Assembly: GCA_947683625.1 (NCBI GenBank)
Contig: CANTUR010000787.1
Coordinates: forward strand, 620,001-684,000
DNA: 64,000 nucleotides
Reading direction: 5' to 3'
DNA from: Mallotus nudiflorus
Lineage: Eukaryota; Streptophyta; Magnoliopsida; Malpighiales; Euphorbiaceae
Positions 39,012-51,815 of the stretch are shown in pieces. Position numbers and translations under genes: made by a program. Each line of letters starts with the position of its first letter. Position 1 is the stretch's first letter. The notes beneath the pieces were generated by a model that was not told where the DNA came from, searched no databases, and was given only the letters and a program-made list of their open reading frames with translations.

Positions 39012-41422
39012 GGTTTCTTGATGATGAACCATTTACCCATGGAAGAAGATGGAAGAAGAAACAGCAGCAACAGCCACGACAGTGACAGCATTAAAAAAAA
39101 AAAAGCCAAAAGCAGCGTGCTTTCACACGTGTGATGGACTAGGGTCCATGATATAATTTGTGAGCTTAAATATCCCATAATTACAGTTTTTGGAAGAGAG
39201 GAGGAAGCCTGAACGGGGAACCCTCTCATATTTGGACGATACCTGCAAAAGGGGCGATAATAAACCCAACCCAATTACAAATAGCGGTTCCAATAATACA
39301 ATTTAACAGGACAATTTCATTAATAAATCAGAGCGGCCGACATTTGTCTACTATATGAAATTGCCTACTCTTTTACAAGGTGCATTAAGAAGTCAAGCTG
39401 AGAGACATGAACAAGGAATTTGACTTGAGGTCCAAAATCTCTTTATACCTGAATAGAAGAATAATATACGTAATCAGTAGTAATTAGAGTGTCAATTAAC
39501 CGAGTTGAGTTCACATACTACTAAGTTTAAGTTCAATTTTGATTTTCAAACTCGAAGTTTGCACTTGACTTGAATTCGGTATTGAATTTTTTTTTAAACT
39601 TAAGCTCAACTAAATTAAATAATTTATAAATTTTAATTTAAGTCAACTCCATTGGATTGATTAAATAAAATTTTAAAAATATATATTTTCAAATATTCAA
39701 ACCTAACTCAAGCTCAAACTTCAATTGATTCAACAAGGTATATTTATAATTTATATTAAAATAGAAGTATAAAATGATAAATATATATAAACTTAATTAA
39801 ACTTGTGAGCCTATCAAATAATATGTTTAGTAGCTTGAACTTTACTTGACAGGGGACATGTAAATGGAAAAAGAAGTGTAAGAAAAAGTTCACTTTTTAT
39901 TGACATTACAAGTCAAATAGCTACAGACTCCGTAAATCATTATATCGTTTTGATATAATTATATCAAAACCTTTTGTATCATGGACATTACTAGTCAAAT
40001 AGCTACTAACTACGTAAATCATTATATCAAAACCTCTTGTATCGCAGGCTTCAAGCTACTAAAAGGGACTAAAACAAGGTACTTCCATGGCATAAATCAA
40101 TCTATTATAGTTGTATTATTGACTGTTATTTGAACATAAAACCAGGTTAACTAAGCATACACACCAGTTATTAGTTATAATATGTATAGTATGAGGTGCT
40201 CCGCAACTTTCACAAAGATCAGATCCTTGTGCATGATTACAGTGCTAAGATTCGTTTGAACTTACCAACATCACAAAGGTTGAAAAACTTGAACAAGAAG
40301 CCTGAAAATGTTTGACCTTGAACATCAAAACCAACTTTTTGCCCAACGAATTTGAATAGCAAGCGTTTGGATAAATTGCAAACGTTAAACAGCAGAGGGT
40401 CAGAGGCCATCAAAAGAGATTATACAATTCAGAAATATTGAATGAAACCAATCCAAACGCAGGCTTTGATTGGCATGGAATCTATAATCACATTTAATAT
40501 GTGATAAATTGGCGAAATATGCCACTTAAGAGGAAAAGCCAACTGGTTGAAAACCTACATTAAACAAGTATTACATTATAGAGTAACAACAAATTCATGG
40601 TTTTAAGTCCTCCCATGGAATCACATTGAGGAATTGAAGCAACTGCAAAATGATAAGCCCAAAACACATAATCACCTGCAAATAGAAGGTCGCAGAAATA
40701 TGCACCAATTCTTAAAATAAGAAGGAAATGCCTTCGAAACCTCAACGGTGGTTTTCTATCCTCTGAAGCTCTTAATAAGATGGCAGACTGCTAAGAAGCT
40801 CCAGAAACTACAATAACAAGTCACTTGCCCTCTAAAACTTAACTTTTGACAACTCAGTTTGACTTCCAAGTTCCAACATGTATAAATATGTTCTTCTCAC
40901 AATAAACTCTGTAACATGAAACCAAAAAGGTGCACATGGTATTTTAATTCGGTAGAATTGTAAGGTTGCTCATTGCTGCAAGGCCATATAATGTTATAAA
41001 CCACCAACACTTCAATATTTCAGTACTTCCAATAGTAATTAAACTACAGAAACTCCTTTCACTTTGTGAGGAATTTGAAAATTTCTAATTGGTTGCTCAC
41101 TAAAAGAGATGCATTTGTAAAATTTGATACAACCTAGCCCAGTGCCTATTTTAGAATTGTAGGGTCTCTGTGCCTGGCTATTTTACACAAAGGACAGTCC
41201 ATAACACAATCAAACCATATCAAAACATCAATGGCACACAAAATCAAAAACAAAATCAACATCCACACAATCAATCACATATTAGTAAAATCTCCAAATG
41301 ATTATATTAATCAAACTAAACCAACAAAATCCGGACATTAAAATCCATCAAAAACATGATAATAACATTAAAAAGTTCCGAACTTTAAACTGCCAAATAA
41401 AAAAAAATCCCAAAAACCTCAA
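39012..41422. other. Intergenic region downstream of the ubiquitin-eS31 gene
   Basis: No gene was recognised. Two related segments at about 39915-39985 and 39990-40045 share TAGCTAC..AC..CGTAAATCATTATATC and are a local duplication. The part nearest 41422 should hold the 3' UTR of the ubiquitin-eS31 gene. Confidence 0.45.
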
Positions 41423-41893
41423 TCAATCAGCACCAGCCTTACTGTAAACATAGGTCAACCCACACTTACCACAGTAATGCCTATCAAAATGATTAGCCAT
41501 AAATGTCCCAGCCCCGCACTCAGCATTAGGACACTCTTTCCTCAACCTCTGAACCTTACCAGAATCTTCAACTTTATAAAACTGAAGAATTGCAAGCTTC
41601 ACCTTCTTCTTCTTGTGCTTAATCTTCTTCGGTTTTGTGTACGTCTTCTTCTTTCTCTTCTTCGCGCCACCACGGAGGCGGAGGACAAGATGGAGAGTTG
41701 ACTCCTTCTGGATATTGTAGTCAGCAAGTGTACGGCCGTCTTCGAGTTGCTTTCCGGCAAAGATTAACCGCTGCTGATCCGGCGGGATCCCTTCCTTGTC
41801 TTGGATTTTGGCCTTGACATTGTCGATTGTATCCGATGACTCAACCTCTAGGGTTATCGTTTTCCCCGTTAGGGTTTTCACAAAAATCTGCAT
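41423..41893 (-). CDS. RPS27A: Ubiquitin-ribosomal protein eS31 (S27a) fusion
   Basis: This intact, intronless 156-residue frame has residues 1-76 identical in form to plant ubiquitin (starts MQIFVKTLTGK, ends LRLRGG). Deubiquitinases cleave after Gly76. Residues 77-156 are ribosomal protein eS31 of the 40S subunit: a basic AKKRKKKTYTKPKKIKHKKK segment followed by a C4 zinc-binding domain (CPNAEC, then CGKCG). The start codon is unambiguous because ubiquitin begins at Met1. The gene is divergent from CAF2, 325 bp away. A telo-box lies in its upstream region, as in many ribosomal protein genes. No defects are seen. Confidence 0.98.
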   Translation of the reverse strand: MQIFVKTLTGKTITLEVESSDTIDNVKAKIQDKEGIPPDQQRLIFAGKQLEDGRTLADYNIQKESTLHLVLRLRGGAKKRKKKTYTKPKKIKHKKKKVKLAILQFYKVEDSGKVQRLRKECPNAECGAGTFMANHFDRHYCGKCGLTYVYSKAGAD

Positions 41894-41966
41894 CGTGAAT
41901 TTTGCAGCCTGTAGAAGCCAAAATGCGGATGCTGAGGGATTTATATCTCACAGGTTCAGTTGCTGA

Positions 41967-41975
41967 TTAGGGTTT
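41967..41975 (-). promoter_or_regulatory. Telo-box
   Basis: AAACCCTAA on the minus strand is found about 75 bp upstream of the ubiquitin-eS31 start codon. The motif is common in plant translation-apparatus promoters. Confidence 0.7.
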
Positions 41976-42048
41976 TTTGGGGAGACGGAAGTTTTTATTT
42001 TGTGTGCTGCGGTTTATGATAATAAAATGAGACACAAACGTGGTTTTC

Positions 42049-42118
42049 AAACGATGTCGTTCTCGAAAAGAGAAAACGGAGTCGTTTTCGTAAAGTTCGC
42101 TGCAAAACGATGTCGTTT
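42049..42118. repeat. Three near-palindromic AAACGATGTCGTTT boxes
   Basis: AAACGATGTCGTTC (42049-42062), AAACGGAGTCGTTT (42074-42087) and AAACGATGTCGTTT (42105-42118) have starts 25 and 31 bp apart. They lie in the bidirectional promoter, nearer to CAF2. Confidence 0.85.
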
Positions 42119-42218
42119 GAATTCCCAAAAATATCTTTTTCGCGCTTCTCATCCACTCTTCCTCTTGTTGTTCATCAGCAGTGCCAGTAGCGCTGTAGCA
42201 GAGGATTAAGCTACATCA

Positions 42219-45200
42219 ATGGCGATTGTAGCTTCTCTACCAGGTCACAATCTCTTCTCTTCACTTCCATCAAGGCGACCGCCACAAAACAATCCAACCT
42301 CCTCTCACTCTCCGCCTCCTCAACCACCAATCCCCATCCCAAAGTACCCTCCGCCGGTAAAAAAATCCAAATTTCCCCAGTCTACCCCTCCCAATCCCGC
42401 CTTCAAACTCCCCCACAGACGAACCAAATACTACAAACCAATCAAGCAAAACGACACCGTCGTTTCATCAGACGGAGACCGTTCCGTCACCGTTAACGAA
42501 AACGGCGTTGCTTATAAAGTCCCTGGCGCACCATTCGAGTTCCAATTCAGTTACTCCGAAACTCCTAAAGTGAAACCGTTAGCTATCCGGGAGCCGGCTT
42601 TTTTACCGTTTGGTCCTCCGACGATGCCGCGTCCTTGGACCGGTAAAGCTCCGTTGAAGAAATCAAAGAAGAACATAAAGATTCCGCTTTTCGGTAAAAC
42701 GACACCGGATGGTGATGGAGTTGAAGGAGGAGCTAAGCATTTTGAAATGCCTAGAAATTTGCAGCTAGGGAGGTTTCCTGAGGAAGTGAAATCAAGAGAG
42801 GAAATTTTAGGGAAGCCATTAAAAAGATGGGAAATTAAACAGTTAATTAAACCCCTTTTATCTGATAATCGTCAGGTTAATCTTGGTGAGTGAGTTGAAT
42901 TGAATTGTTGCATTGTTTTTTGACTGAAATGGGCTAATTTCTATGATGATTAGGGAGGGATGGATTGACGCATAATATGCTGGAGTTGATACATTCCCAT
43001 TGGAGGAGGAGTCCTGTATGTAAAGTTCGTTGTAAAGGAGTTCCTACTGTGGATATGAATAATATTTGCCGGCATTTAGAGGTACTTGCATTGCTTATTC
43101 CCAGTAGAATACTATGTGTTTTCATTGATTGCAACTGCTTCTGTTTCGATGTGTTCTTTGATTTGCTTATATATGTGCTAAAGTAGCTTCTGGTAATTTG
43201 CTAGGAAAGAACTGGAGGAAAGGTTATATATAGACTTGGTGGTGTGGTTTATCTTTTCTGTGGAAGAAACTATGATTATCGAACTCGTCCCCAGCTTCCA
43301 GTAATGCTTTGGAAACCTGCAGCTCCTGTATACCCGAAACTTATACAAGATGCTCCTGAAGGATTAACTAAAGCCGAAGCTGATGAATTTAGGGAAAAAG
43401 GGAAGAATCTTTTGCCAATTTGTAAATTAGGTAATTCTTCAAATCTTTAATTTTTGTAAGCACTGATCCAATTAATATATAGCTTCTGTTTCAACTATCT
43501 CAGCTTTTTGGATTAGAAAGTGAATGAAATAAAATCATATTGTACTTGTTTTATCTTTTTTTTATGTGAATTCTGTATTCTAGTTTCTCTTATGAGTCAA
43601 TTGATTCATTTAATATCATTTTTTATTGTTTACATATAGTTTGTAAACTGTAGATTTTGGTCTGACATGATGGGTACACTAAGGTGCACACACCTTTTAT
43701 GGGAACAAGGTAATCTCTGTTTCACTTGGTGAGTGATTGATTCAAAGAGCTTATTCTTCACTCAAATTGCAGCTAAAAACGGAGTTTATATTACGTTGGT
43801 ACAAGATGTTAGGAATGCTTTTGAAGAAAGCCCGTTGGTGAAGATCAACTGCAAAGGGTTGAATCCAAGTGACTACAAGAAGTTGGGTGCCAAACTTAAG
43901 GTCTTATCAGTACATGTGCTTTAATTCCTTAATTCTATGCATAGAATTTGCCTGTTTTTATTCCAATTGCATGAGTGAATATGAGGATCCTTACTCTGCA
44001 ACTTGATGAAATTAGATCACGGATAAGAATAATAAACATGATATGTTCATAACTCTTAAGGTGCTGATATTTCTTGCTATTAATTGAAACAGTAAGGTTT
44101 CCTTGAAATTGAAATTATATGCCAAGGAGTTGATAGATGCATTAAAATATTGATCTATCCTTTTTACACTTCTAATATTAAGTGATTGGTGCAGCTCCAT
44201 TTTTTTCTCCTTTTCAATATACAAACATAATGTTCTTAACCTTTCGTAGATGCTCAGTTGCATGGCCTCGGTACATGGATGTTGGCTGTGTGTGTATGTT
44301 GAAATGAATAGGAGGAATTAAGTTGCTGGCCTAAAGAATTAATCTTTAAACTATTTTATTATGGTTGTGATGTTTGTGATATTCTCATCTGAATTTCACA
44401 ATGAGGATCTGTATTTGATCTTGAATCTAGTGATGCAGATCAGAATTCTTATGAAAATTGGAACACATGAACTCATGCCACTTTTGGCTGCGAAAATAAT
44501 ACATTCAGGACTACTGAAAGTTTGTAGTTTTCATTTTCAAAATACAAAAATCCCCATTTTTTCCTGTCTTCTTTTGCTGCCCTTGGACCTTGAAGAAAGG
44601 TTTGAGTTTTTCTTGGTGGGTTGGGCTTTAGTAAAATGGCTGTTGGGCCATGCAGCACATGTGAGATGCTAGTTTTAATCTTTATGAAGAGGGAAGGGAG
44701 CCTGCCCCACAGCTTAGATTGAGGCAGTATTATTTGGAAAATCAAGCCAGACTTTCAGAGGAGCAGAGTCCATCTTCTCTTGGATCAGGCTTGCTGACAA
44801 GCCTCTTGGTTGCTATAGCTTTCTCATCTCATAGGAGCTTATCTGTGCCCATTGTCATTTGTTTATGAAATTAAAAGAACAGAGACATAATAATCTTGTT
44901 TCCATTTGTTTCCATCAGTTTTGTACCCAAAAAGCGCAGGGAGGAATAGAACAACTCTTGCTGCTTAGCTGAGATGGTAATCCATTTCAATATTTTTCTG
45001 CCAAAGAAAGCCTGCTTAGTTTCAAATCTGTTGAAGATATAAGGTTTTATTGATAATATGACTAACAAATTTGCCGGTAATTACAAAGTGTAGATTAATG
45101 TGATGAATATTGAGCACTTCTTAGTGCTGTTCCTCTTTCCCTTATTGTTTCATCTGAAGTCTGAACTATTCCAGATAACATGGCTGTATTTTTCTGAACA

Positions 45201-46577
45201 TTTCCCTTTCCATTTCTTAACAGGAATTGGTTCCCTGTGTGCTGTTGTCTTTTGATGATGAGCAAATATTGATGTGGAGGGGACAAAACTGGAAATCAAT
45301 GTATCCGGAAGTTCCTTCAGTTTCAATTCCCACTGAAGCTGAGATTATCAGTTGTTCAGATGATTCAGGTATGTTTTTGAGAGAGGAATGATAGTAAATC
45401 ACATTGCATTTGCATAACTTATAAAAAATAACCGCAAGGTTATTGCAGATAGTAATGATCAAGGATCCTTAGGCGCTAAATAATTTCTCTTAGTCAGGCC
45501 TTGTTTTTAAGTGAACCTTGTACTTTGAAATATATCATAACTTGGAACAGGAAAGCACTTATGCAATCCCCATACAATTGGTTGCCTGGTGGGAAGGTAG
45601 TTGTTTTAGCTTTTAGACAATTGATGAAGTGGAATATATTCTAAGAATATTCTGAGGACTCACCAATAGCAGTGTCTTAAATAGTTTGTCTCATGAACAA
45701 TGGGGAACTGTGGAGTGCATTGAAGAAGAATATCAGGAAGTTTCACTTGGTTCATCTGATAGTTATTCTTAAAAGTTTAGAAAGTCTCCATCAGATGTTG
45801 CAACAATCTATATCAGATGTCGCAACAAAGTAGTTTCCTAGAAATTGCATTCTTGAAATAGGCATGTACTGTTTGGGAAAGAGCAGCTTACTTTGTCCAA
45901 TTTCCACTATTTGCTTTTCCTTATTACAATAGGGGTCTTCAGTATGACTTGTCAAAACTGAACTTAGATGATGCAGACAAGAGGAAAATGAAAAAAATAA
46001 ATAAATTTAAATCATGCACCGACACAGATCACAAATCACCAACAGTAGGCATTTCACTTTGATAGTCTGGCTAAGTTGTCAACTCATTCCATTTTTGAAC
46101 ATGAATAATTGATTCCATTTTGTTCCATTCATGAGCAACTCCATACTTAAAGCTGTTTATGTGATGTTTTCAGGCAAGTTTGGTGATGACCATAGTGACC
46201 CTGGTGCTAATATAGTGAGTTCAAGCCCCAAAATGATGTCATTGTGGAAGCGCGCAATTGAATTGAGTACGGCAATTTTACTAGATCAGATTAATCTTGG
46301 TCCTGATGATCTTTTGAGGAAAGTAGAGGAATTCGAGTCCATTTCACAGGTCACTGAACACTCCTATCCAGCTTTAATTTTTTCTAGTGAGGATGGTGCC
46401 AGTAATACCGATGCAGCAGTTGGAGATGATTCACTTAGAGAAGATGACACATATTCCGATAGCGAGTATAATGATGATGAATATTATGATAGTGACTTCT
46501 TTGAAGAGGTAGACACTGCAGTCACTCCAGGATCATTACCGGTTGATTGTATAGCAAATAAACTCAATCGAGAGTGA
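42219..46577 (+). CDS. CAF2: CRS2-associated factor 2, chloroplast group II intron splicing factor
   Basis: Six exons join in frame to 565 residues: 42219-42885, 42954-43081, 43205-43430, 43773-43900, 45224-45368 and 46174-46577. All introns are GT-AG. CAF proteins bind chloroplast group II introns with the peptidyl-tRNA-hydrolase-like protein CRS2 and promote their splicing. The N-terminus is rich in Ser, Pro and basic residues, like a chloroplast transit peptide. The block GAPFEFQFSYSE....PRPWTGKAPLK is typical of the family. Two CRM RNA-binding domains follow, at about residues 190-295 (RDGLTHNMLELIHSHW, RCKGVPTVDM) and 335-425 (GLNPSDYKKLGAKL, LLSFDDEQILMWRG). The tail is acidic (DDTYSDSEYNDDEYYDSDFF). 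The length is close to Arabidopsis CAF2 rather than the longer CAF1; paralogue choice is less certain than family. Confidence 0.93.
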
Positions 46578-49066
46578 TACCGAAGCTGCATCTGTTATGG
46601 CTGTTAATTAAATTGTAAGTGAAATATTAACAGTCAGGGAAAGAGCTGTGTAAAATTTGTACCTTTTAGCAACAAATGTGTACATTGCAGAGACATTTTC
46701 AACAGTTCGCTGTGCATATTATAGGAATTGGATTAGCATATCAAATAGTGGCGGTGGGGAAACAAGTTTTTCTTATAAAGAAATTATATATGTGAAAAAA
46801 TGTTAATTTAGTAGAGCCCTCTTACGAACATGATAAATCAATAATCTCTTAATTATGAATATGATGATAAACGATCACTTCTATGTTAATGATGGTTTTT
46901 TGAATTCAACAGGCTAATTTTCATGCGGGATAATGTGCTCCAAGTCTCCTGGTATGATCAGCAGCCCTGCTCAAACCAAAATGTGAACTTTCCTGTCCAC
47001 ACCAAAGCCAACTAAAAATGAATATGACAATGCAAATTCCAAAGAACCGAGATGTTTAGTCCCTGAATAGATATTTAGAAGAGTTAAAGTCTCAAAATCA
47101 AAACTTTATTAATCCGTGTTATTGGCTTGATGTCAAGATGTCACGACATACTGATCCTATTTAAAATCGAATTCCCCTCTCCCTTTGTAACAGTAACAAA
47201 AAATCTTTTAAGAAGAAAAAAAAAAAAAAAACAGCTGTAGTTCAATTTCATTTGGCATGTGACACATAAGCTCATTACCACATACCGATACACATACATT
47301 CATTCACCTTCAAGCAAAAAATTAAGCAAATACTATTTTGGAACTTTGTTTCTGAAATTTGGTACGACCAAATGAAATTTATGTGATCATGTAATGTACT
47401 ACATTTTGCATAACACTAAAATTGGCCTTCTTCAAATTCTAATATTCTCAATTATCTACTCTCTTAAATTCATGCTATGAGAATTCTTCCAATGATGTAC
47501 TCAAACAATGTTAATATATAATGATCTTTTATTTCTAATAACTATAATTTTTTTTTTTAACTCAAAGAGAATATAGATAAGAATTTAACCTTAATCTATT
47601 GATATTTTGAAAAAAATTACTTGATTACTCAATTTTCAGCAATTCAAACAGAGTTAAATAAATCCATTAAAAAGATAAAATTATTTTCATGGTTATTTTT
47701 TATATATAAAATTGCAATTTAAGATTTTACTTAAAAAATTATAGTAATTTTTCATCTCTTAAATTTACAGATATTAATTATAAAAATACTAAACTTAATA
47801 AAAAGTTTAATTTTTGTAATTAAACTATATTTTTCTATTTTTGCACAAATTAGTTTTGGTTTATGTTTCGTTTGGAAGCGTGTCAGATAGCTTCTCTTAC
47901 AGGTCCCGCCCTTTGATTTGATTTGATACTAAATTATTAAATTAAGTCTTCAGTTGTTGTCGCCTCTCAGAGTTGGTATGTTATTTTCAACTGGAAACAT
48001 CTATCTCTCTCCTCCAATCTCAGAAATCCACCACATAATAACGACAATTCAATCCTACCTTTTGTTTTTTTTAATAAAAAATCAATACCCACAACTCCAA
48101 GTTTGCAGAGGTGTTGTAATTCTCATCTTCTGTGCTGAATCTTACCTTATTTCAGGTTTTTGGAGTTTTGTTTTTCACTCTTTTTATGTAAAGTGTGGCC
48201 AATAAACAATTTCATTCGAGAAAGGTAGTTGCTTTTCTTTCTTTCTCTGTTCCGTTGAAGATTAAGAGAAGCAAAGTATCTTCCTTTTTCTTGATCAGCA
48301 TTTCGTTTTGGAAGCAGTAAGTGATAAGTTTTTTTTCTTTTTTCTTTTTTTTTCTGCACTATTTTAGGAATGGAGTTTGATTATTACTCAATTATTTATC
48401 TGTGTGATTTTTGCTTTTCTGGGTTAATCGCATTGGAAGTAAAGAATCTTTATTTTATCTTGATGTGGGTGCATGTATGGCTTGTCTCTAGTAGTATTTA
48501 TGCCTCAAGTGTTTCATTCAAGAAAGTGTAAAAAGAGAAAAAAAATATTACTGTATTTCAGTGAGAGTTGAATGTCGATCACTTGTTTGATGATGGTTAT
48601 TAATATTTTTTCATTGTTGTTGGCTTGATACTCACTTATCTACATCAAACAGAATCTGTTTTTTTTTTCCCCAATTAAGTTTGCATACTTTATTAAAAAT
48701 TTGTTTGTAAATTCATGCCTCTGGGAAATGTTAATGTTTTTGAATTCCCTGGAACATATTAGGTTCATTCATTTGTTTTACAATGTTTTGTTCTTTGGAG
48801 CTGTTTTGTCATCATTTGAAAACTCTTTCCATTTTAAATGAATATAGTAATCTTTTGCATTTTACTTATTTGATACAACAGAATTTACTAGTTGAACTAT
48901 TTTTAACTCAACTAGGCTCTTACAAATTTTTTTGCAACTCTTTATAGTTTCATCCAATCGTTGTTAAGCAATGAAAGTTTTTCACTTTGAAATAAAATAG
49001 CAGTCACATTGATTGTGGATTTCATTTCTTATTTGCGATAGAGCATATTAATCATCAACTAGAAAT
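46578..49066. other. 3' UTR of CAF2, intergenic DNA and 5' leader of the membrane-protein gene
   Basis: No coding frame was recognised. The segment 46920-47900 is AT-rich intergenic sequence with an A run near 47216-47231. From about 47940 to 48350 the sequence is less AT-rich and resembles a noncoding first exon. The T-rich stretch that follows could be a 5' UTR intron before the ATG at 49067. The leader splice sites are not certain. Confidence 0.4.
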
Positions 49067-51815
49067 ATGGTGATTGATGTAACGGGTTTGAATAATTTAC
49101 TGAGTTTCTTAGCAGGATCCTCAAAGCATGCTTGGCAGCCAGTCATGACTGCCGATACAACTGATCCAAGTTATTGGTTGAACTGGAGGTTCTTCCTATG
49201 TGCACTATTTCTCTTACTTGCTATGGTATTTGCAGCATTTCTAATATGGAAAAATGAAGGATCAAAGAAATTGAAAACTGGAAGGAGAGAAAATCAGGAA
49301 GAAAGAGCAGGATTTCTATATAAGGATGAAGCTTGGACGACATGTCTGAAAGGTGTTCATCCTGCTTGGTTGCTTCTTTTCAGGATAATTGCTTTCATCA
49401 TCATGTTTTCATTGATCACAGCAAATACCGTTGTTGATGGAGTTGGCATATTTTACTTCTATACACAGTAAGTCACCAACCTATGTACCATTTTCATATA
49501 GATGAAACCATTACTAAGGTTTGAAGTGGTAATAAAAATAGAGAGAACTCTGATCTCGTAAATTTTATCAATCAAAGGTTGACAACACAGAACATATCAA
49601 TTTTGTCTCAATCTCTTATTATGCATGAGATTGAAGCAGCCTTTGGCAGTGATGCAATATACATAAATACATAGATACTGCCTAACAATGGTGGTGGGAA
49701 GACGAAGTCTTCTGGCCATTCGTAACAATTTGGCACTTTTTCTAAATTTCATTTGCATGTTGATGTGTATCCAATAAAGTCAAAAAGAGGGGACGAAAAT
49801 AGAAGGATAAGAAAAATAGGGAGAGGGAGTGACGGAGAGCAGCTGCTGTTTTCATTGGTTTTGTAATTTTTTCTGCACTTTCCCTTTTTGCTGTGCAGGT
49901 GGACTTTTACCTTGGTTACAGTCTATTTTGCGGTATGCTTCCCTTACAGATCTGTTTAACATCAATTCAAGATTTTTTAAGGAATGAATTGTGATCAGAA
50001 TTTGGAAGCAGGGTAGTTCTATATGTAAGAAGTTGATGACCTTTTGCTTAAGTTGTTTATTATTTCAACTTTAATTTGCAGCTTGGATCATCATTCTCCA
50101 TTTATGGGTGTTTAAAACATCTCAATGGATTTGATGCTGATCAGTCTCACATTGAGAATTTAGATGAGGAGCAAGGAAGCTACACGGCCCCCTCACCTGG
50201 GGAAACTGCAGATATATCTGTTTTGCCCAAAAGTCTAGATAATAATGGAAAGCCTCGTGGTCGCCAAACTGCAGGTGCATGGGGCTATATCTTTCAAATT
50301 ATCTATCAGGCGAGTTTCAATTATATGAACATTTTTCTTGCTTTCCACCTGCAATAGATGCCTTGTTGCATTACAATTATTTTTATCATGTATTACAATA
50401 ATTGTCTTTTATGGATTTATTTTCTTTGTATGAGCAGACATCTGCAGGTGCTGTTGTGCTCACTGATATTGTATTCTGGTTCATTCTTTATCCATTTCTA
50501 ATGGCCAAAGATTTTAGTCTCGATTTTGTAAGTATTAGCCCTATCATTTATATGATTGTTTACATCTGTTGAATGGTAGATGGAAGATGGAAGACCAAAG
50601 CAGTGAGGGTTTGGGGGGCCGTATAAGAAATAACTGAATATGTTTAGCAATTAGACTGTAGCATTGCAACTCTTTAAGTTTATTGGTACTGATAGTCTGC
50701 ACTATGCTGCAGAAATATTCAACTAAGACATAGGGGAAACTCGTTGTTGCAATATCAAGTTTTATACCATTTTACCTTAGACATGGTCTATGTTTCTGAT
50801 AATTGATACAGAAGTGTTTCCCTACAGCCATTTCGTAAATTGTTTGTTTTTAGTCCTTGCTAATTTTGTGAAATTTGTGGAACTTTTTGGCTTCTCATGT
50901 CAATGTATTGATGTAACACAAGTCATGTACATGGTACGTCCTTATAAACTTTGGAGTCGAAGATCAACATTATAGAACATGCAAAGAACTAGTAGGCTTA
51001 TATAAATGCATAAAAACTAATATAACATCTAAGGTGGCTCTTTGTATGAAAAAAATAAATAAATAACATTTGAAATTTTGTTTTCCCTTCTAACTGCAGC
51101 TTAATGCCTGTATGCACTCAGTCAATGCCATTTTACTCCTTGGAGACACAATGTTAAATTGCTTGGTAATTCTAATTCCTCAATGTTATTCATGTTTTTT
51201 CATCTAACTCTTTGATGTCCAATTACAAATTTATAATCTGTGGTTTTCAGCGGTTCCCCCGTTTTCGAATAGCTTATTTTGTCTTGTGGACAAGCTCATT
51301 TGTCATCTTTCAATGGATCATCCATGCTTGTATTTCAATGTGGTAAAGTTATATTTTCATCATTTCATACTGTTTGTTATTATTTTAACTTTTGGGCATA
51401 ATGTTTATGCTTTGCCGCTTCTTTTATAGGTGGCCATATCCATTTCTTGACTTATCGTCCCCATATGCTCCCCTATGGTATGTATAGATGCTGTTTCTAT
51501 GTTTTCTTAATTATATGTGGTTAAGTTCATGCATCCAATTTTAGACCCACGAAGAATCAAAGGCCTGTTTAAGATGTCATTCCTAGTAGCAATTTAATGG
51601 TTTTCTTTAACTCATGCAGCAGTGCTGCTCCCTGTTGGAACTAATAAAATTGTTTTCAATCTGTGACTAACCCCTATGCATTGCTGCGTCAACTTTACAG
51701 GTATATAGGAGTGGGAGTGATGCACGTCCTATGTTATGGGGTATTTGCTTTGATAATTAGGTTGAAACGATTTTGGTTTGTGAGATCATATCCAGAGTCC
51801 CATCAGGGTTTTTAG
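49067..51815 (+). CDS. Plant seven-TM protein of unknown function
   Basis: Eight exons join in frame to 357 residues: 49067-49467, 49899-49932, 50082-50309, 50438-50527, 51100-51165, 51251-51342, 51430-51477 and 51701-51815. Seven hydrophobic segments are visible: about residues 40-62 (CALFLLLAMVFAAFLIW), 98-120 (LLLFRIIAFIIMFSLITA), 134-155, 222-245 (VLTDIVFWFILYPFL), 252-274, 279-305 (FVLWTSSFVIFQWIIHA) and 322-345. A hydrophilic loop of about 65 residues separates TM3 and TM4. The arrangement resembles the Arabidopsis At1g70505/At3g27770 group of uncharacterised membrane proteins, related in outline to Rolling-stone-like proteins. The biochemical role is unknown. The third intron appears to use a GC donor (CAG|GCGAGT at 50310). 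Confidence 0.8.

Larger units (their letters stand above)
41894..42218. promoter_or_regulatory. Short bidirectional promoter between ubiquitin-eS31 and CAF2
   Basis: The start codons of two divergent genes are separated by only 325 bp, which must contain both promoters and leaders. A telo-box (AAACCCTAA on the minus strand, 41967-41975) faces the ribosomal gene. Three near-palindromic copies of AAACGATGTCGTTT lie at 42049-42062, 42074-42087 and 42105-42118. A TATAAA-like string on the minus strand lies near 41940-41950. Confidence 0.7.

Noticed and set aside
38744..39274. A 176-codon open frame on the minus strand
   Set aside because: It is antisense to the RPL24 pseudogene, and its hydrophobic translation is the reverse reading of Lys/Glu-rich codons.
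44361..44745. Open frames on both strands inside the CAF2 gene
   Set aside because: They fall in intron 4 of CAF2 (43901-45223) and match no domain.
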